From the NCBI RefSeq assembly GCF_002214465.1, contig NZ_CP015101.1, positions 751,013 to 815,012 of the forward strand: a DNA stretch of 64,000 bases, written 5' to 3'. Below the pieces are notes generated by a model. It ran no database searches, was not told the DNA's origin, and worked only from the letters and a program-made list of their open reading frames with translations. Origin of the DNA: Thermococcus barossii (GTDB lineage: Archaea; Methanobacteriota_B; Thermococci; Thermococcales; Thermococcaceae). Shown here piece after piece: positions 1 through 9,494 of the stretch (position 1 is its first letter; each line of letters opens with the position of its first letter). A program made the position numbers and the translations under genes.

Positions 1-332
1 TCGACGCACTTCTGGAGGAACTTCTCGGGCTGGTCTTTGCTTATTCCGAACTCCTTCTCCACCTTGAGCTCCGTCGGAAGCCCATGGTTGTCGAAGCCCT
101 GCGGGAAGAGCACGTTGTAGCCGGTCATTCTCTTGTAGCGCGCTATGATGTCAATCCAGGTGTGGCTGAGCACATGACCAAGGTGGAGCGTTCCGCTCGT
201 GAAGGGGGGAGGCGTGTCTATCGCGTAGCTTGGCCTCTTCTCGTCGAGCTCGTACTTGTAAATCTTCTCCTCCAGCCAGAACTTCTGCCATTTCGGCTCA
301 ATCTCGTTCGGGTCGTAGGTCTTGGGAAGCAT
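1..332 (-). CDS. valS: Valyl-tRNA synthetase, N-terminal part (runs off the window)
   Basis: Charges tRNA-Val with valine in the cytoplasm. Only the first 110 codons lie in the window. The class I signature HLGH (variant of HIGH) is at residues 50-53, after PPPFTSGT and before a stretch typical of ValS (IARYKRMTGYNVLFPQG, then DNHGLPTE). The ATG at 332 is preceded by a GGTGAT ribosome binding site and, about 50 bp upstream, by a TATA-like GATTTTTAAGC near 381-391. Family assignment is strong; the rest of the enzyme is outside the window. Confidence 0.95.
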   Translation of the reverse strand, partial: MLPKTYDPNEIEPKWQKFWLEEKIYKYELDEKRPSYAIDTPPPFTSGTLHLGHVLSHTWIDIIARYKRMTGYNVLFPQGFDNHGLPTELKVEKEFGISKDQPEKFLQKCV

Positions 333-530
333 GGGTATCACCCTTTTGGATTTTTGAAGATGGGTTACCCTCAGAAGGGCGGCTTAAAAATCTTAGCAAC
401 GCCGGTGGTGCCGGAGTAGAGGCTAACCAAGAAGCGCGGAAGGCTTTACTAAAGGTCGAAATCAGCGTTACGGTGGACGATAGGCACCACCGAGGTATAG
501 AAATGAGCCCGAGGTTTAAAAAGTTTGGGG

Positions 531-1277
531 TTACTTCACAGCCACCAGCCAGTACCTTCTGTCGTTTGGCCTAAGCTCATGGAGGTCTCCGTAGATTTTG
601 ACCTTCCTGAAGTGCCCCTCAGCTAAAAGCCTCAGCTCTCTCGGTGTGTAGATGTTCAGTTCATCGTCCACCATGAAGGCCCTAACGCTCCCGTCGGGCG
701 TCATTATCTGCACGAGTCTCTTGAAGTGGAGCTTCTGGAAGGCAGGCTCGACCTCGCGCCAGTCGGTTATGATTAACCGCTCATCGCCCTTCCGCTCGTC
801 CCACACTATTGGCTCATTCCCTCCGACGATGTTCCACCCGGGTGTGTCCGCAATGAAAACGCCCCCAGGTTTCAGCGCCCGTTTTACAGAATTAAATAAT
901 TGTTGAATTGCAGAATCGTCGAAATACATAATGCTGGAGAAAAACATCGTCACGGCGTCGAACTCCTCCTCGAAGTCTATCTCAAGCGCATTTCCATGAA
1001 TGAACTCGACGCTAAGCCCTTCCCTTTCGGCCTTTCTTCTCGCAACGGCAAGCATCTCCTCATGGAGGTCGAGGCCGACCACCTCGTAACCGCGCCCCGC
1101 CAGTTCGAGCGTTGGGATTCCGGTTCCACATGCTAGGTCAAGGATTCGCCGCACTTCCCTTTCCGCATCCTCCCTAAAGAGTTCCTCCACGAAGTCTATC
1201 TCCTTCCCAACGCGCTCGGCCCTTCTCCGGTAGATCGCGTCGTAGTACTCGGCAAGGACCGTGTAGAGCTCATACAT
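531..1277 (-). CDS. Class I SAM-dependent methyltransferase
   Basis: A 248-aa Rossmann-fold methyltransferase of unknown substrate. Motif I is ILDLACGTGIPTLELA at about residues 45-60, followed by the acidic motif II (VVGLDLHEEML), motif III around EFIHGNALEIDF and the motif IV region DAVTMFFSSIMYFD. The ATG at 1277 was chosen because a GGTGGT ribosome binding site lies a few bases upstream; an in-frame upstream extension to 1343 would overlap the end of the next gene and is not methyltransferase-like. It is downstream of the cobD-like gene on the same strand, 31 bp away, so the two may be co-transcribed. Whether it acts on a small molecule, RNA or protein cannot be told from the sequence. 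Confidence 0.85.
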   Translation of the reverse strand: MYELYTVLAEYYDAIYRRRAERVGKEIDFVEELFREDAEREVRRILDLACGTGIPTLELAGRGYEVVGLDLHEEMLAVARRKAEREGLSVEFIHGNALEIDFEEEFDAVTMFFSSIMYFDDSAIQQLFNSVKRALKPGGVFIADTPGWNIVGGNEPIVWDERKGDERLIITDWREVEPAFQKLHFKRLVQIMTPDGSVRAFMVDDELNIYTPRELRLLAEGHFRKVKIYGDLHELRPNDRRYWLVAVK

Positions 1278-1308
1278 GGTACCACCAGAAGTGAATGTCC
1301 CTTCAGAT

Positions 1309-2277
1309 TTAAAACCCTTCTCCCAGCTCCCGAAAGGCTTCAATCAGCCTCCCGTTCTCCTCCGGCCTTCTGACGGAGAAGCGGACGAACTCCGGCAGGC
1401 TAAAGCTCTCACAGCTCCTCACAAGGATTCCGTACCTCTTGAGAGCCTCGGCGAATTCTTTCGCGTCTCCAACGCGCTTGATGAAGAAGTTAGCGTCACT
1501 TTTAACCCTGAGCCCCTTCTCCAGCCTCTCCTTTTCCCGCCAGATCAGGGGCATCGTCTTCCGCAAATGCTCGAAGCTGTCCCTGAGCAGGAACTCAAGG
1601 AAAGCAACTCCGGTTGAGCCTATGCTCCACGGCATTCTAACGCTCCTGAAGGCATTGCTGAAGCCGAGAACGTAACCAACCCTTATCCCGGGCAGACCGT
1701 AGCTCTTGGTGAAGGTTCTGAGCTTTACGATGTTCTCCCTTTCGGGGCTGTCGGCATCTTTGACAAAGTCTATAAAGGCCTCGTCAAGGATTAGGAGGGC
1801 TTTTCTGTCCTCCACTGCATCGAGGAGGGGTTTCAGCTCTTTAACGCGGTAGAATCTCCCGTCCGGGTTGTTCGGATTGCAGAAAAACACCACGGAGTCC
1901 CTCTCGACCAGCTCCGCAAGCTTATCCGGCCCGTTCGGGCCCTTAACAACCTCCGCCCCAAAGATTCTGGCAACGCGCTCGTACTCGCCGTAGGTGTGGC
2001 GCGGGATCACCACCTTCCTCCCGCGGAGCGCGAGCGTTCCGAGGAGGTAGAGGGCCTCCGTAATGCCCGCCGTAATCGTTACCTGCCCTCCCACAAGTTC
2101 TCCAAGCCCCTCCTCAAGCTCCTCGTAGTAGGGGTAGCGGTTGCTAAGCTCCTTTGCACGCTCGAACATTTCGTCGAGCCATTCCGGTGGATATGGGTTC
2201 AGCGAGGCCGAGAAGTCGAGGAGGCCCTCTTCCCTGCTCCCGCCGTGGTAAGTTGAGAACTTCACGGGCTCAAGCAT
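1309..2277 (-). CDS. cobD: CobD-like threonine-phosphate decarboxylase (PLP aminotransferase fold)
   Basis: A 322-aa fold-type I PLP protein. CobD makes (R)-1-amino-2-propanol O-2-phosphate from L-threonine phosphate, the linker that CbiB attaches to the corrin ring. The N-terminus [21 protein letters not shown] matches the CobD pattern (HGG, then DFSANINPLGPP). Also present are FCNPNNPDG, the aspartate of [10 protein letters not shown], and the PLP-binding lysine in [14 protein letters not shown] at about residue 200. Its start overlaps the last 16 bases of cbiB, which supports the cobamide role. HisC, a histidinol-phosphate aminotransferase of the same family, is the alternative; context favours CobD. 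Confidence 0.82.
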   Translation of the reverse strand: MLEPVKFSTYHGGSREEGLLDFSASLNPYPPEWLDEMFERAKELSNRYPYYEELEEGLGELVGGQVTITAGITEALYLLGTLALRGRKVVIPRHTYGEYERVARIFGAEVVKGPNGPDKLAELVERDSVVFFCNPNNPDGRFYRVKELKPLLDAVEDRKALLILDEAFIDFVKDADSPERENIVKLRTFTKSYGLPGIRVGYVLGFSNAFRSVRMPWSIGSTGVAFLEFLLRDSFEHLRKTMPLIWREKERLEKGLRVKSDANFFIKRVGDAKEFAEALKRYGILVRSCESFSLPEFVRFSVRRPEENGRLIEAFRELGEGF

Positions 2278-3146
2278 GGAAACACCCCCGTTGCAATGAG
2301 TAGAGCGACGATAATTATCCACTCGGCAACTATGAGCCAGTAAGCCCTCAGGGCGCGCCTTATGTCGTCGTTGACCGGCTCCCTTCCGGGAAAGCGGTAG
2401 AAACCGGGCTTTTCGAGCATGACCCCAAGAACCGCTGACATGGCCGCAATTGGCTTGTCGGAGTTGAGCTTGAAGCGAGCGAGGCGGTAGTATTTCAAAA
2501 CCCTCCGTCCGCTGAACGGGAGGTAGAGGAGAACGGTTAAGCGGGCCGGGACGAAGTTGAGGAGGTCGTCGAGCCTCGCCGGGAACTTGCCGAAGAACTC
2601 GTAGCGCTCGTTTCTGTAACCCAGCATCGCGTCGAGAGTATTAGCGGCGCGGTAAACCAGCGCCCCTGGAAGGCCGAAGAGGAGGAAGTAGAAGAGCGGC
2701 GCAATCACCGAGTCGTTAAGGTTCTCGGCGAGGCTCTCTATCGCTGCCGAGTTGAGATGCGCCTCGTCGAGCTCAGTCACGTCCCTGCTGACTATCATCG
2801 AGACGGCCTTCCTCTTTTCCTCGATGTCACCGGTTACCGCCCTTGAAACGTGCTCGTGGAGGCTCCTTATCGCGAAGGAGCTCTTGAGGAGGTAAACCGC
2901 GAGAGCGTAGTTAAGGGGAAAGGGGAGATGACGGGGAATGAAAGCGAGGAGCAGAGAAAGAGAAACAATGGCCAACGCCGTGAGCGTACCGGCCAGGAAA
3001 TCCATAGCCGGGCTTCTCCTCCCCCAGATGCCGTCAAAAAACTCCGCCAGCTTACCGAACCACACAACCGGGTGGACTAACGCCGGCGGCTCTCCAATGA
3101 GCAGGTCCCAGAGGAGGGCGAGTAGAAAAACCGTCAGAACCTCCAT
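2262..3146 (-). CDS. cbiB: Adenosylcobinamide-phosphate synthase CbiB/CobD family
   Basis: A 294-aa integral membrane enzyme that condenses adenosylcobyric acid with the aminopropanol (phosphate) linker. Typical sequence runs from [19 protein letters not shown] near the N-terminus, through [30 protein letters not shown] in the middle, to [19 protein letters not shown]. Several hydrophobic segments alternate with these loops. The ATG at 3146 overlaps the stop of the upstream glycosylase-like gene by 13 bases and its own stop overlaps the cobD-like start, giving a translationally coupled three-gene operon. Confidence 0.92.
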   Translation of the reverse strand: MEVLTVFLLALLWDLLIGEPPALVHPVVWFGKLAEFFDGIWGRRSPAMDFLAGTLTALAIVSLSLLLAFIPRHLPFPLNYALAVYLLKSSFAIRSLHEHVSRAVTGDIEEKRKAVSMIVSRDVTELDEAHLNSAAIESLAENLNDSVIAPLFYFLLFGLPGALVYRAANTLDAMLGYRNERYEFFGKFPARLDDLLNFVPARLTVLLYLPFSGRRVLKYYRLARFKLNSDKPIAAMSAVLGVMLEKPGFYRFPGREPVNDDIRRALRAYWLIVAEWIIIVALLIATGVFPCLSP

Positions 3147-3880
3147 TCCCCGAAGGCCTCCTTTATCACCGAGTACTCCTCCATCATCTCCTCCCCCGGT
3201 TCCCTCACGCCCCTGCGCACGTACCAAGCGGGGTGCCGGAGGTAGACGGCCTCATAGCCAAGCCTTTTCAGGGCCTTCTCCGCCGTTCTGCCGATGGCAA
3301 ACATGGCCTCTGGCTTCAGGATTTCAAGCTCCCGCTGGAGGAGACCAAGCTCGCCCTCACCGAAGCCCCTCAACCTGTTCTCCGGCGGATTGCACTTGAC
3401 AACGTTGGTGATGTAGACGAAGTCAGGGTTAATGCCGAGCTGGAAGAGTGTCTTCCTGAGCAGCATTCCGGAGGCGTCGCGGTAGAAGCATATCCCCGTC
3501 TTTCCGCAGCCTTTCCTTCCCGGCGCCTCCCCCACGAGCACCACTCCCGAGCCGGGCCAGCCGTTGGCGAATGGTAAGCCATCAAACTCGCCCACCTCAA
3601 GCTGGTAGTGGTAGTACTCCTCGCGGCAGAACCGCAGGGGCCGACGGAGAAGCTCCCGGTAAAGGGCCTCAAGCTCCCCCGCGAGCTTTTCATCTTTTCT
3701 GTCCACAGCGAGAAAGCGCTCTCCGGGGTTGTAAATCGTCCGGGCGTAGAGGCCGTAAGTCCTCTCATCGAGGCCCAGAAGGTCCCTCCAGTCCCGGATA
3801 AAGAGGGGTTCAACCCTGAAGTTCCGGGGGTTTATGTAAACGTCGCCGACTTTTCTTAGCTCTTCAAACCTCAGGAGCAT
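3134..3880 (-). CDS. Uracil-DNA glycosylase superfamily protein, divergent cysteine pattern
   Basis: A 248-aa protein with the UDG-superfamily core: motif [12 protein letters not shown], the loop [13 protein letters not shown], the strand [13 protein letters not shown] and a C-terminal [11 protein letters not shown] that matches the HPS/A-type motif of family 4 and 5 enzymes. An extra N-terminal region of about 100 residues precedes the core. Family 4 enzymes carry four cysteines for a [4Fe-4S] cluster; here cysteines are seen only in [18 protein letters not shown] and VVKCNPP, in different spacing, so the canonical cluster is doubtful. It probably removes uracil or a related base from DNA, but the substrate is inferred. 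It leads the cbiB-cobD operon, which may only reflect compactness. Confidence 0.75.
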   Translation of the reverse strand: MLLRFEELRKVGDVYINPRNFRVEPLFIRDWRDLLGLDERTYGLYARTIYNPGERFLAVDRKDEKLAGELEALYRELLRRPLRFCREEYYHYQLEVGEFDGLPFANGWPGSGVVLVGEAPGRKGCGKTGICFYRDASGMLLRKTLFQLGINPDFVYITNVVKCNPPENRLRGFGEGELGLLQRELEILKPEAMFAIGRTAEKALKRLGYEAVYLRHPAWYVRRGVREPGEEMMEEYSVIKEAFGEWRF

Positions 3881-3922
3881 AATGGATAAAAAGTCCAGGG
3901 GGTTTATAGGTTTGGTGGTTGC

Positions 3923-4333
3923 ATGGACATTGAAAGCCTCCTTGGCCGGCTTGAATCAAAGGGCATAACCCTCAACGGCATGCTCAATACAGCGATGGAG
4001 CTCTACATCGGCGAGGAAGAGGAGAAAGTCCGCGAGGAACTCAAAAACCTCATGCTGAGATACCTAGACGACATCAACGTCCGGGCTCTGCTCATGGCCG
4101 CGCTCCTCCTTGAGGAGAACTTCGAGGTTGAAGGTGACCCTGTGAACTTAGTCGCCGATGAGCTCATCGGAATAAGCATTGCCGAGTACATCGGCGGCAA
4201 GATGGCGCTCTTCAACTTCTTCTACTACGACACGAGAAAGCCCGGGATTTTAAAGGAGCTTCCTCCATTCCTCGATGATGCCATCGGCGGCTTCATAGCT
4301 GGCTGTATGACGAGGTTGTTCGAGGGGGACTAA
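3923..4333 (+). CDS. cobZ: Alpha-ribazole-5'-phosphate phosphatase, CobZ type (PgpA-like)
   Basis: A 136-aa mostly helical protein resembling phosphatidylglycerophosphatase A. The archaeal CobZ of Methanosarcina belongs to this family and removes the 5'-phosphate of alpha-ribazole phosphate or of AdoCbl-phosphate. The stretch [18 protein letters not shown] carries the acidic residues conserved in the family. The call rests on size, fold type and the position one base before cobS. A GGTGGT ribosome binding site precedes the ATG. Another phosphatase role in lipid synthesis is possible, but the adjacency makes CobZ much more likely. Confidence 0.82.
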   Translation: MDIESLLGRLESKGITLNGMLNTAMELYIGEEEEKVREELKNLMLRYLDDINVRALLMAALLLEENFEVEGDPVNLVADELIGISIAEYIGGKMALFNFFYYDTRKPGILKELPPFLDDAIGGFIAGCMTRLFEGD

Positions 4334-4334
4334 C

Positions 4335-5036
4335 ATGAAGAACCTCCTACCGTTCCTGACAAGGATTCCAGTAAAAGGAGACTTCGAGAAGGCCAGGGAA
4401 GAACTCTGGGCTTTTCCTTTCCTCTCCATGGTTACTTCAGCCCTCCCGACGGCTGTTCTTTACCTCAGACTCCCCCTCGCCAACGTTCTTGCACTCCTCT
4501 CGCTCTACCTCACCATAGGCCTCCTGCACCTTGACGGCCTCGCCGACTGGGCCGATGGGATAATGGTGAAGGGCGATCGCGAGAAGAAAATAAAGGCAAT
4601 GAAGGATCTGAACACCGGAATAGCGGGCCTCTTCGCGGTGGTCATGGTTCTGCTCCTTCAGGTTTACTCGCTCCCGCTCGTTCCCTTCTACGCGCTCTTT
4701 TTGGCCGAACTCAACTCCAAGTTCGCCATGCTCCTCGCACTGGCAACGAGAAAACCCCTAGGCTCCGGTTTGGGGGCATACTTCATGGAGGGGATGAACC
4801 AAAAACAGATGGCCATCGGAACGGCCCTTTACCTCCTCCTGCTGATCCCCTTTGTCTTAATCGAACCCTCCTCGCTTGCATCTCTCCTCGGCCTTTTGGC
4901 AGGGGTTTATGTCATACACATCTCGCTGAAGAACTTCGGCGGCCTTAACGGCGACTGCATAGGGGCAGTGGCGGAGATAACGAGGGCCGGGACGCTTTTG
5001 GTCATGGCATTCCTGTGGGCTTACCTCGGCGGCTGA
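4335..5036 (+). CDS. cobS: Adenosylcobinamide-GDP ribazoletransferase
   Basis: A 233-aa polytopic membrane enzyme that joins AdoCbi-GDP with alpha-ribazole (phosphate), the step completing the nucleotide loop. The family signature [11 protein letters not shown] is at about residues 65-75, followed by [11 protein letters not shown]; the C-terminal part has [16 protein letters not shown], also typical. Strong hydrophobic stretches lie between these. The ATG follows the cobZ stop by one base. The 3' end overlaps the convergent lipoprotein gene by 16 bp. Confidence 0.95.
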   Translation: MKNLLPFLTRIPVKGDFEKAREELWAFPFLSMVTSALPTAVLYLRLPLANVLALLSLYLTIGLLHLDGLADWADGIMVKGDREKKIKAMKDLNTGIAGLFAVVMVLLLQVYSLPLVPFYALFLAELNSKFAMLLALATRKPLGSGLGAYFMEGMNQKQMAIGTALYLLLLIPFVLIEPSSLASLLGLLAGVYVIHISLKNFGGLNGDCIGAVAEITRAGTLLVMAFLWAYLGG

Positions 5037-6121
5037 ACCCCTGGAATCACATTAAGCTCGTCCAGCTCCCTGTCTTCGAGTGCCGCGTAGGGTACGTATC
5101 CCCTCTCCCTGGCCTTTTCAATGAAGTCGAGGATTCTCGCAAGGTCTTCCCCGCTCCTCGTCCCGTCATCGAGGTAATCCACAACCAGAACAACTTTTCC
5201 CGCCTTAACAACCCTGTCCAGGAGGGGGACTTTCTCGTCCGTCCAAAGGCTCGGTTTGAGGCCGTCGTAGAAGACATCTTCACTCGCCCAGCCGGAGACG
5301 GTCTTCAGAAGGCTCCCGTTGTCGTAGTTGAGGAGCCACTCCCCGTTCTGAGGGATTACAATGAAATCCTCACCCGCCTTAGAGCGGGCGTAGTTGGCTA
5401 TCTGGAGTATGAACTCGATCATCTGCCCCGCAGTCCAGTTCTCGTCGTAGCCGTTCTCAGCCCAGAACCAGTACTCGTCAACCTTGTCGAGATAAACCCC
5501 TCTAAAGCCCTGAGCGATGATTCTATCGAGGTACTCAAAGACTATCCTCCTCCAGCCCTCCTCCCAGTATTTGACGGCGTAGTTGCCCTCCCACTCGGGG
5601 TTCTCCGGGCCGAGCCAATCCGGTGGCTCCGTCTTCCAGCTTTCGTTCCAGTAGAAGCGGTAGTCCGCAGCTTCGCCGATGCTGATGTAGGCTATGGGAA
5701 TTACCCCGGCCCTCTTAATCCCGGCTATTTCCTCCCGCGTGTAGGCTGTCTCATCGCCCCCGTCCCTTGAGTAGTCCATGACAATCAGGTCGAAGCCGCT
5801 CTTCGCTATAACCTCCGGGCTGGCGTTCTGCAGCCAGTAGGCCCAGCTCCTAACCGAGGAGAGGTTCAGTGTTCTCTTATGTTGGATTTGGCTTGAGTTT
5901 TCACGTTTTGGAGTGGTCTGGGTCGTTGATGTTACGTTTTGCTGGGATATTTTGGGAGAGGTTGCGTTCGATAGAGCTGGAGGGGAAGAAGGTGTCGTCT
6001 CAGGTGTATGGGGGGAAGGGACTGAAGTCGTGCCGGTTTTCTCCCCGGCTGGAGCGTTTGAGAGACAGGCAGATGCCAAAACTATGAGGAGCGAGAGGAA
6101 CATCACGCCGACAGACCGCAT
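5021..6121 (-). CDS. Predicted lipoprotein with GH114-like (TM1410/MJ1477) TIM-barrel domain
   Basis: A 366-aa exported protein. Residues 1-20 form a signal sequence ending in the lipobox-like LASACLSN, so it is probably membrane-anchored. A Ser/Thr/Pro-rich linker of about 70 residues follows. The remaining part reads as the TM1410/MJ1477 family (related to GH114 endo-alpha-1,4-polygalactosaminidases): [48 protein letters not shown] and [10 protein letters not shown]. The acidic residues in MDYS and YLDKVDEY fit a glycosidase-type active site. Substrate is unknown. It is convergent with cobS and divergent from cobY, so context gives no hint of a shared pathway. Confidence 0.8.
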   Translation of the reverse strand: MRSVGVMFLSLLIVLASACLSNAPAGEKTGTTSVPSPHTPETTPSSPPALSNATSPKISQQNVTSTTQTTPKRENSSQIQHKRTLNLSSVRSWAYWLQNASPEVIAKSGFDLIVMDYSRDGGDETAYTREEIAGIKRAGVIPIAYISIGEAADYRFYWNESWKTEPPDWLGPENPEWEGNYAVKYWEEGWRRIVFEYLDRIIAQGFRGVYLDKVDEYWFWAENGYDENWTAGQMIEFILQIANYARSKAGEDFIVIPQNGEWLLNYDNGSLLKTVSGWASEDVFYDGLKPSLWTDEKVPLLDRVVKAGKVVLVVDYLDDGTRSGEDLARILDFIEKARERGYVPYAALEDRELDELNVIPGVQPPR

Positions 6122-6172
6122 AGGTAATAACTGGACGGAAGGCCTTTTAACCGTTGCCCGCTATTCCCTTCC

Positions 6173-6748
6173 ATGATAATCATCATGGCCGGCGGGCGGT
6201 CGAGCAGAATGGGCCGGGAGAAGCCCGTCCTGAAGGTAGGGGGCAGGCCGATGCTCCTGCGCGTTTATGGGGAGGCGGAAAAGGTAGGGGAAGTGCTCGT
6301 TGCCGTCTCCAGAAACGCGCCGAAGACGAGGGAGCTCTGCCTCCGCGAGGGGATTCCCATCGTTGAAACGCCAGGCAGGGGCTACGTGGAGGACACCCTT
6401 TTCCTCCTCCGCGAGTTCGGGCCCTTCATAAGCGTCTCCGCTGATTTGCCCTTCCTGAAGGCGAGCGATGTGATGGCTCTCAGAAAGGCCTTCGACGGGA
6501 GGGCGAGTTTAACGGGCGTTCTCCCACTTGACAGGGTGCCAAAGGACCTGCACCCCCTCACCTACAGGGGCTACGCAATAATCGGCCTCAACGCCGTTGG
6601 AACCGAGGGAGAAAAGTTCTTCGAGCTGAGCAACCCCCTGCTAGCGTTGAACGTGAACACTCCCGAGGAGTTAAAGCTCGCCGGGAGGATAGCGAGGCTG
6701 GTGGAAAAACCATTTAAGGCCTTCCGCGAACTTCATGGAGGTGGTTGA
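6173..6748 (+). CDS. cobY: Adenosylcobinamide-phosphate guanylyltransferase, archaeal CobY
   Basis: A 191-aa nucleotidyltransferase that activates AdoCbi-phosphate with GTP, the archaeal non-orthologous replacement of bacterial CobU. The N-terminal MIIIMAGGRSSRMGREKPVLKVGGRP is the MobA-like GTP-binding loop (AGG..SRMG, then KP), and SVSADLPFL supplies the metal-binding aspartate. The C-terminal NPLLALNVNTPEEL is typical of CobY. A TATA-like CCTTTTAACC lies about 25 bp upstream of the ATG, so the mRNA may be leaderless. Confidence 0.9.
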   Translation: MIIIMAGGRSSRMGREKPVLKVGGRPMLLRVYGEAEKVGEVLVAVSRNAPKTRELCLREGIPIVETPGRGYVEDTLFLLREFGPFISVSADLPFLKASDVMALRKAFDGRASLTGVLPLDRVPKDLHPLTYRGYAIIGLNAVGTEGEKFFELSNPLLALNVNTPEELKLAGRIARLVEKPFKAFRELHGGG

Positions 6749-6967
6749 ATGGAAGGCTCAGGGTCGTCCATCGGCGGTTTCTTGATGTTCATTGCCCTTG
6801 CAATAATCGGCGTGATAATCATACTGGGCCTTCTCCTCTTCGCGGCCGCGTTCCTGGTGGTCCTGGTCCCGCTGATAGTAATCCTGCTCGTTGTCGGAGC
6901 GGCCAAGGGGTGGTGGAAGAAGAGACACCCTCCCAAGGAGCTTGAGAGCCCCGAGGATTATTTCTAA
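6749..6967 (+). CDS. Small membrane protein of unknown function
   Basis: A 72-aa protein starting directly after the cobY stop, with a GAGGTG ribosome binding site inside the end of cobY. It has a Gly/Ser-rich start, two nearly contiguous hydrophobic segments (about residues 11-32 and 34-50) and a positively charged C-terminal tail ([19 protein letters not shown]), predicting an inner-side C-terminus. No family recognised. The tight coupling to cobY suggests co-expression only; a role in cobamide handling is not shown. Its stop overlaps the convergent cbiP stop by four bases. Confidence 0.7.
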   Translation: MEGSGSSIGGFLMFIALAIIGVIIILGLLLFAAAFLVVLVPLIVILLVVGAAKGWWKKRHPPKELESPEDYF

Positions 6968-8415
6968 ACCCCCAGCTCCTCCAAGATCCTCTCCACGTCG
7001 AGGTGTCTCTCAACGACCCTTGAGAGCCTCTCTATCTCCTCCTCCATGCTCCAGCCTTCGATGGAAACCGGTTCGAGACCCCTCTCCGCCCAGAGGGAGT
7101 TGAGGAACCGTTCGGTGAAGGCGAAGTTGTGGAAGATGCCGTGCAGGTAGGTGCCGAAGGCCCTCTTGCCAATCGCCCCCTCAGGCTCAAAGGTTTTCAC
7201 CCCGTTTACTGCCGTTATCACCGAGAAAGGCTTTGCAGAGGTGCTCCTGCCGAAGCGTATCTCGTAGCCCTCAACCGCCAGTCCCTTAGCAGGCCCCCAT
7301 AGAACTTCTGCCCTCAGGTGGTTCGTCCTCTTGACCTTCCCGAAGAAGGTCTTGGCCGGCAGAAGGCCAATGCCCCTGATCGTTCCGCGCTTCGATTCGA
7401 CGGTGTCTGTTATCTTCTCGCCCAGTATCTGGAAGCCCCCACAGATTCCGACGACGAAAGAGCCTTCGCGGTGAGCCTCCAGTATAGCATCTTCAAAGCC
7501 ATTTTCACGGAGCCAGAGCAAATCCTCGACAGTGTTCTTGCTCCCGGGGATTATGATAACGTCGCCCTTGATTTCCTCCGCTTTGGTGACGTAATCAACG
7601 CCGTTGGCCCAGTGGAGGGGCTCAAAATCTGTAAAGTTGCTTATGTGGGGGAGCTTGATTATCTGAATGTGAGGCTCGCCCTTCACCTTCGGGAACTCCG
7701 CCAGGGAGTCCTCTTCCGGTAGGCGATGCTCGACGTAGGGGATAACGCCGAGGGTAGGCTTCCCGTAGCGCCTCTCCAGGTACTCAAAGCCAGGCCGGAG
7801 GAGGGAAGCGTCCCCGCGGAACTTGTTGAAGACGAAGCCGATTATCGCTTCCCTCTCGCGTTCATTCAAAAGCTCCATCGTGCCCACTATGCTGGCGAAG
7901 CTCCCTCCACGGTCTATGTCCGTAACGAGGATTCCCTTGGCCTTTGCGTGGAGCATGACGCGGGTGTTGGCTATGTCGTAGTCTTTGAGGTTAATCTCGA
8001 CCGGACTGCCTGCGCCCTCGATTATCACCAGGTCGTGGTCCTCCTTGAGCCCGTCTAGAACTTCCATCGCCTTCCTGAAGAGTTCCTCCTTCCGGGAGAG
8101 CATGTACTCTCTGGCCGAAACGCTACCTATTGGCTTCCCCATGAAGACGACCTGGCTCCTCATGTTGCCCTCGGGCTTGAGGAGGATCGGGTTGAACTTC
8201 ACCGACGGCCTCTTCCGGCAGGCTATCGCCTGCAAATACTGTGCCCTGCTTATCTCGCCGCCCTCTATGCTCGGCGCCGAGTTCAGGCTCATGTTCTGGC
8301 TCTTGAAGGGGACGACGTCGTAACCGAGGTTCGAGAAAATCCGGCATAGTGCGGTAACGAGGAGCGACTTGCCGGCTCCGGACGAGGTTCCGAGCACCAT
8401 CAGGGCCCTTCCCAT
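6964..8415 (-). CDS. cbiP: Cobyric acid synthase (glutamine-hydrolysing)
   Basis: A 483-aa two-domain enzyme that amidates side chains b, d, e and g of adenosylcobyrinic acid a,c-diamide. The N-terminal dethiobiotin-synthetase-like domain has the P-loop GTSSGAGKS at about residues 8-16 and the DIDRGGSFA motif. The C-terminal glutaminase domain has [12 protein letters not shown] with the catalytic cysteine and a terminal YLHGIFHN histidine. The ATG at 8415 was chosen because [17 protein letters not shown] is the usual start. It is divergent from the CobT-like gene across a 68-bp region with a shared, nearly symmetric TATA element. In this neighbourhood it would serve partial cobamide synthesis or salvage after CbiZ. 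Confidence 0.95.
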   Translation of the reverse strand: MGRALMVLGTSSGAGKSLLVTALCRIFSNLGYDVVPFKSQNMSLNSAPSIEGGEISRAQYLQAIACRKRPSVKFNPILLKPEGNMRSQVVFMGKPIGSVSAREYMLSRKEELFRKAMEVLDGLKEDHDLVIIEGAGSPVEINLKDYDIANTRVMLHAKAKGILVTDIDRGGSFASIVGTMELLNEREREAIIGFVFNKFRGDASLLRPGFEYLERRYGKPTLGVIPYVEHRLPEEDSLAEFPKVKGEPHIQIIKLPHISNFTDFEPLHWANGVDYVTKAEEIKGDVIIIPGSKNTVEDLLWLRENGFEDAILEAHREGSFVVGICGGFQILGEKITDTVESKRGTIRGIGLLPAKTFFGKVKRTNHLRAEVLWGPAKGLAVEGYEIRFGRSTSAKPFSVITAVNGVKTFEPEGAIGKRAFGTYLHGIFHNFAFTERFLNSLWAERGLEPVSIEGWSMEEEIERLSRVVERHLDVERILEELGV

Positions 8416-8439
8416 TCTCCCACCGTTCCCAGTTGGCCG

Positions 8440-8457
8440 AAGGGCATATAAACCCTT
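8440..8457. promoter_or_regulatory. Shared TATA element of the divergent cbiP / cobT-like pair
   Basis: GCATATAAACC read on either strand gives a good archaeal TATA box (TTTATATG on the minus strand). It is bracketed by inverted arms AAGGG (8440-8444) and CCCTT (8453-8457). It lies 25-40 bp from both start codons, so one element may drive both genes. This is seen in sequence; use in both directions is inferred. Confidence 0.55.
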
Positions 8458-8483
8458 GGATAAAAACTCCAGCGGTGGTTGGA

Positions 8484-9494
8484 ATGGAGAGCCTCTTCCT
8501 TCTCGTCTTGGGGAACACAGAGATAAGCACCGTACCCGGAATAAGCGTCGCCGGGGCAACCCCTGAGCTGACGAAGCTCACACCGGTGGCCGATGCGGAA
8601 TACCTCTTCCACGAGAAGCCCCTGACCATAGACGTGATTCCCGTAACGCCCGAAGGACATCCAACACCCGCGATAATAACCAAGGCCGCGAGGGAGCTCG
8701 CGAACTTCCCTGTTCTGGTCGTGAGGGGCGGAACTTATCTCGCTCCCCTCGTCCCGCACGTGCACGTCAGCGACGCCATTGGGAGAGACTTCAGAAAGGG
8801 GCCGGCTTTACCCGAATTCGGGGAGATAATAAAGCGCGCCAAGCTGTTCGGCGAGGAGCTCAACAAACTGCCGATCAAAGAGCTTGTAATCGGAGAATCA
8901 ACGCCAGGAGGAACGACGACGGCCCAGGCGGTACTCTGGGCACTCGGCTACGACGCGAAGACCAGTTCAGCCTCGCCTAACAACCCGCAGGGTCTCAAGG
9001 AGAGGGTAATCGGAGAGGCCTTCGAGAGGGCCGGAATCGAGAAAGGTCAACTGAAGGACAACCCGCTTGAGGCCCTGAGGCAGTTCGGCGACCCCATGAT
9101 GGCAACGGTGGTGGGCATCTCCCTCGGCTTCAGGAAGAGCGTCGTCTTAGCTGGAGGAACGCAGATGCTGGCCGTCTCAGCCCTGTTAAAGGCCCTCGGC
9201 GAGGATTTAAACAGGTTCATGATAGCGACCACCAAGTGGGTGGTCAATGACAGAAGCGCCACATTCCTAGAAACGGCGAAGGAAATCGGGATAATAACTT
9301 ATTCCGCCGATCTCGACTTCTCCAAGAGCGAGTTCGAGGGCCTCAGGGACTACGAGAACGGCTACGTCAAGGAAGGCGTCGGCGCGGGAGGAGCGACGTG
9401 GCTGGCCGTTAAGGCGGGTTTCTCACCGGAAGAGGTGAGCGAAAAGGTCGAGGAGCTTTACAGGAGGCTCATGGAGATGAAGGCGTCTCCTTGA
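8484..9494 (+). CDS. CobT-like protein (TIGR00303/UPF0284 family)
   Basis: A 336-aa member of the archaeal/cyanobacterial relatives of nicotinate-nucleotide:dimethylbenzimidazole phosphoribosyltransferase. The glycine-rich loop [22 protein letters not shown] near residues 140-160 and the C-terminal [17 protein letters not shown] are characteristic. It is expected to make alpha-ribazole phosphate or an analogue for CobS, filling the CobT step in this gene set. The ATG at 8484 follows GGTGGTTGGA; the upstream in-frame codon would run into the divergent promoter. Biochemical function is inferred from family and context. Confidence 0.85.
   Translation: MESLFLLVLGNTEISTVPGISVAGATPELTKLTPVADAEYLFHEKPLTIDVIPVTPEGHPTPAIITKAARELANFPVLVVRGGTYLAPLVPHVHVSDAIGRDFRKGPALPEFGEIIKRAKLFGEELNKLPIKELVIGESTPGGTTTAQAVLWALGYDAKTSSASPNNPQGLKERVIGEAFERAGIEKGQLKDNPLEALRQFGDPMMATVVGISLGFRKSVVLAGGTQMLAVSALLKALGEDLNRFMIATTKWVVNDRSATFLETAKEIGIITYSADLDFSKSEFEGLRDYENGYVKEGVGAGGATWLAVKAGFSPEEVSEKVEELYRRLMEMKASP

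Noticed and set aside
391-530. A hidden gene or small RNA between valS and the methyltransferase
   Set aside because: Only TATA-like AT stretches and short GC patches are visible; no consistent frame, C/D or H/ACA pattern.
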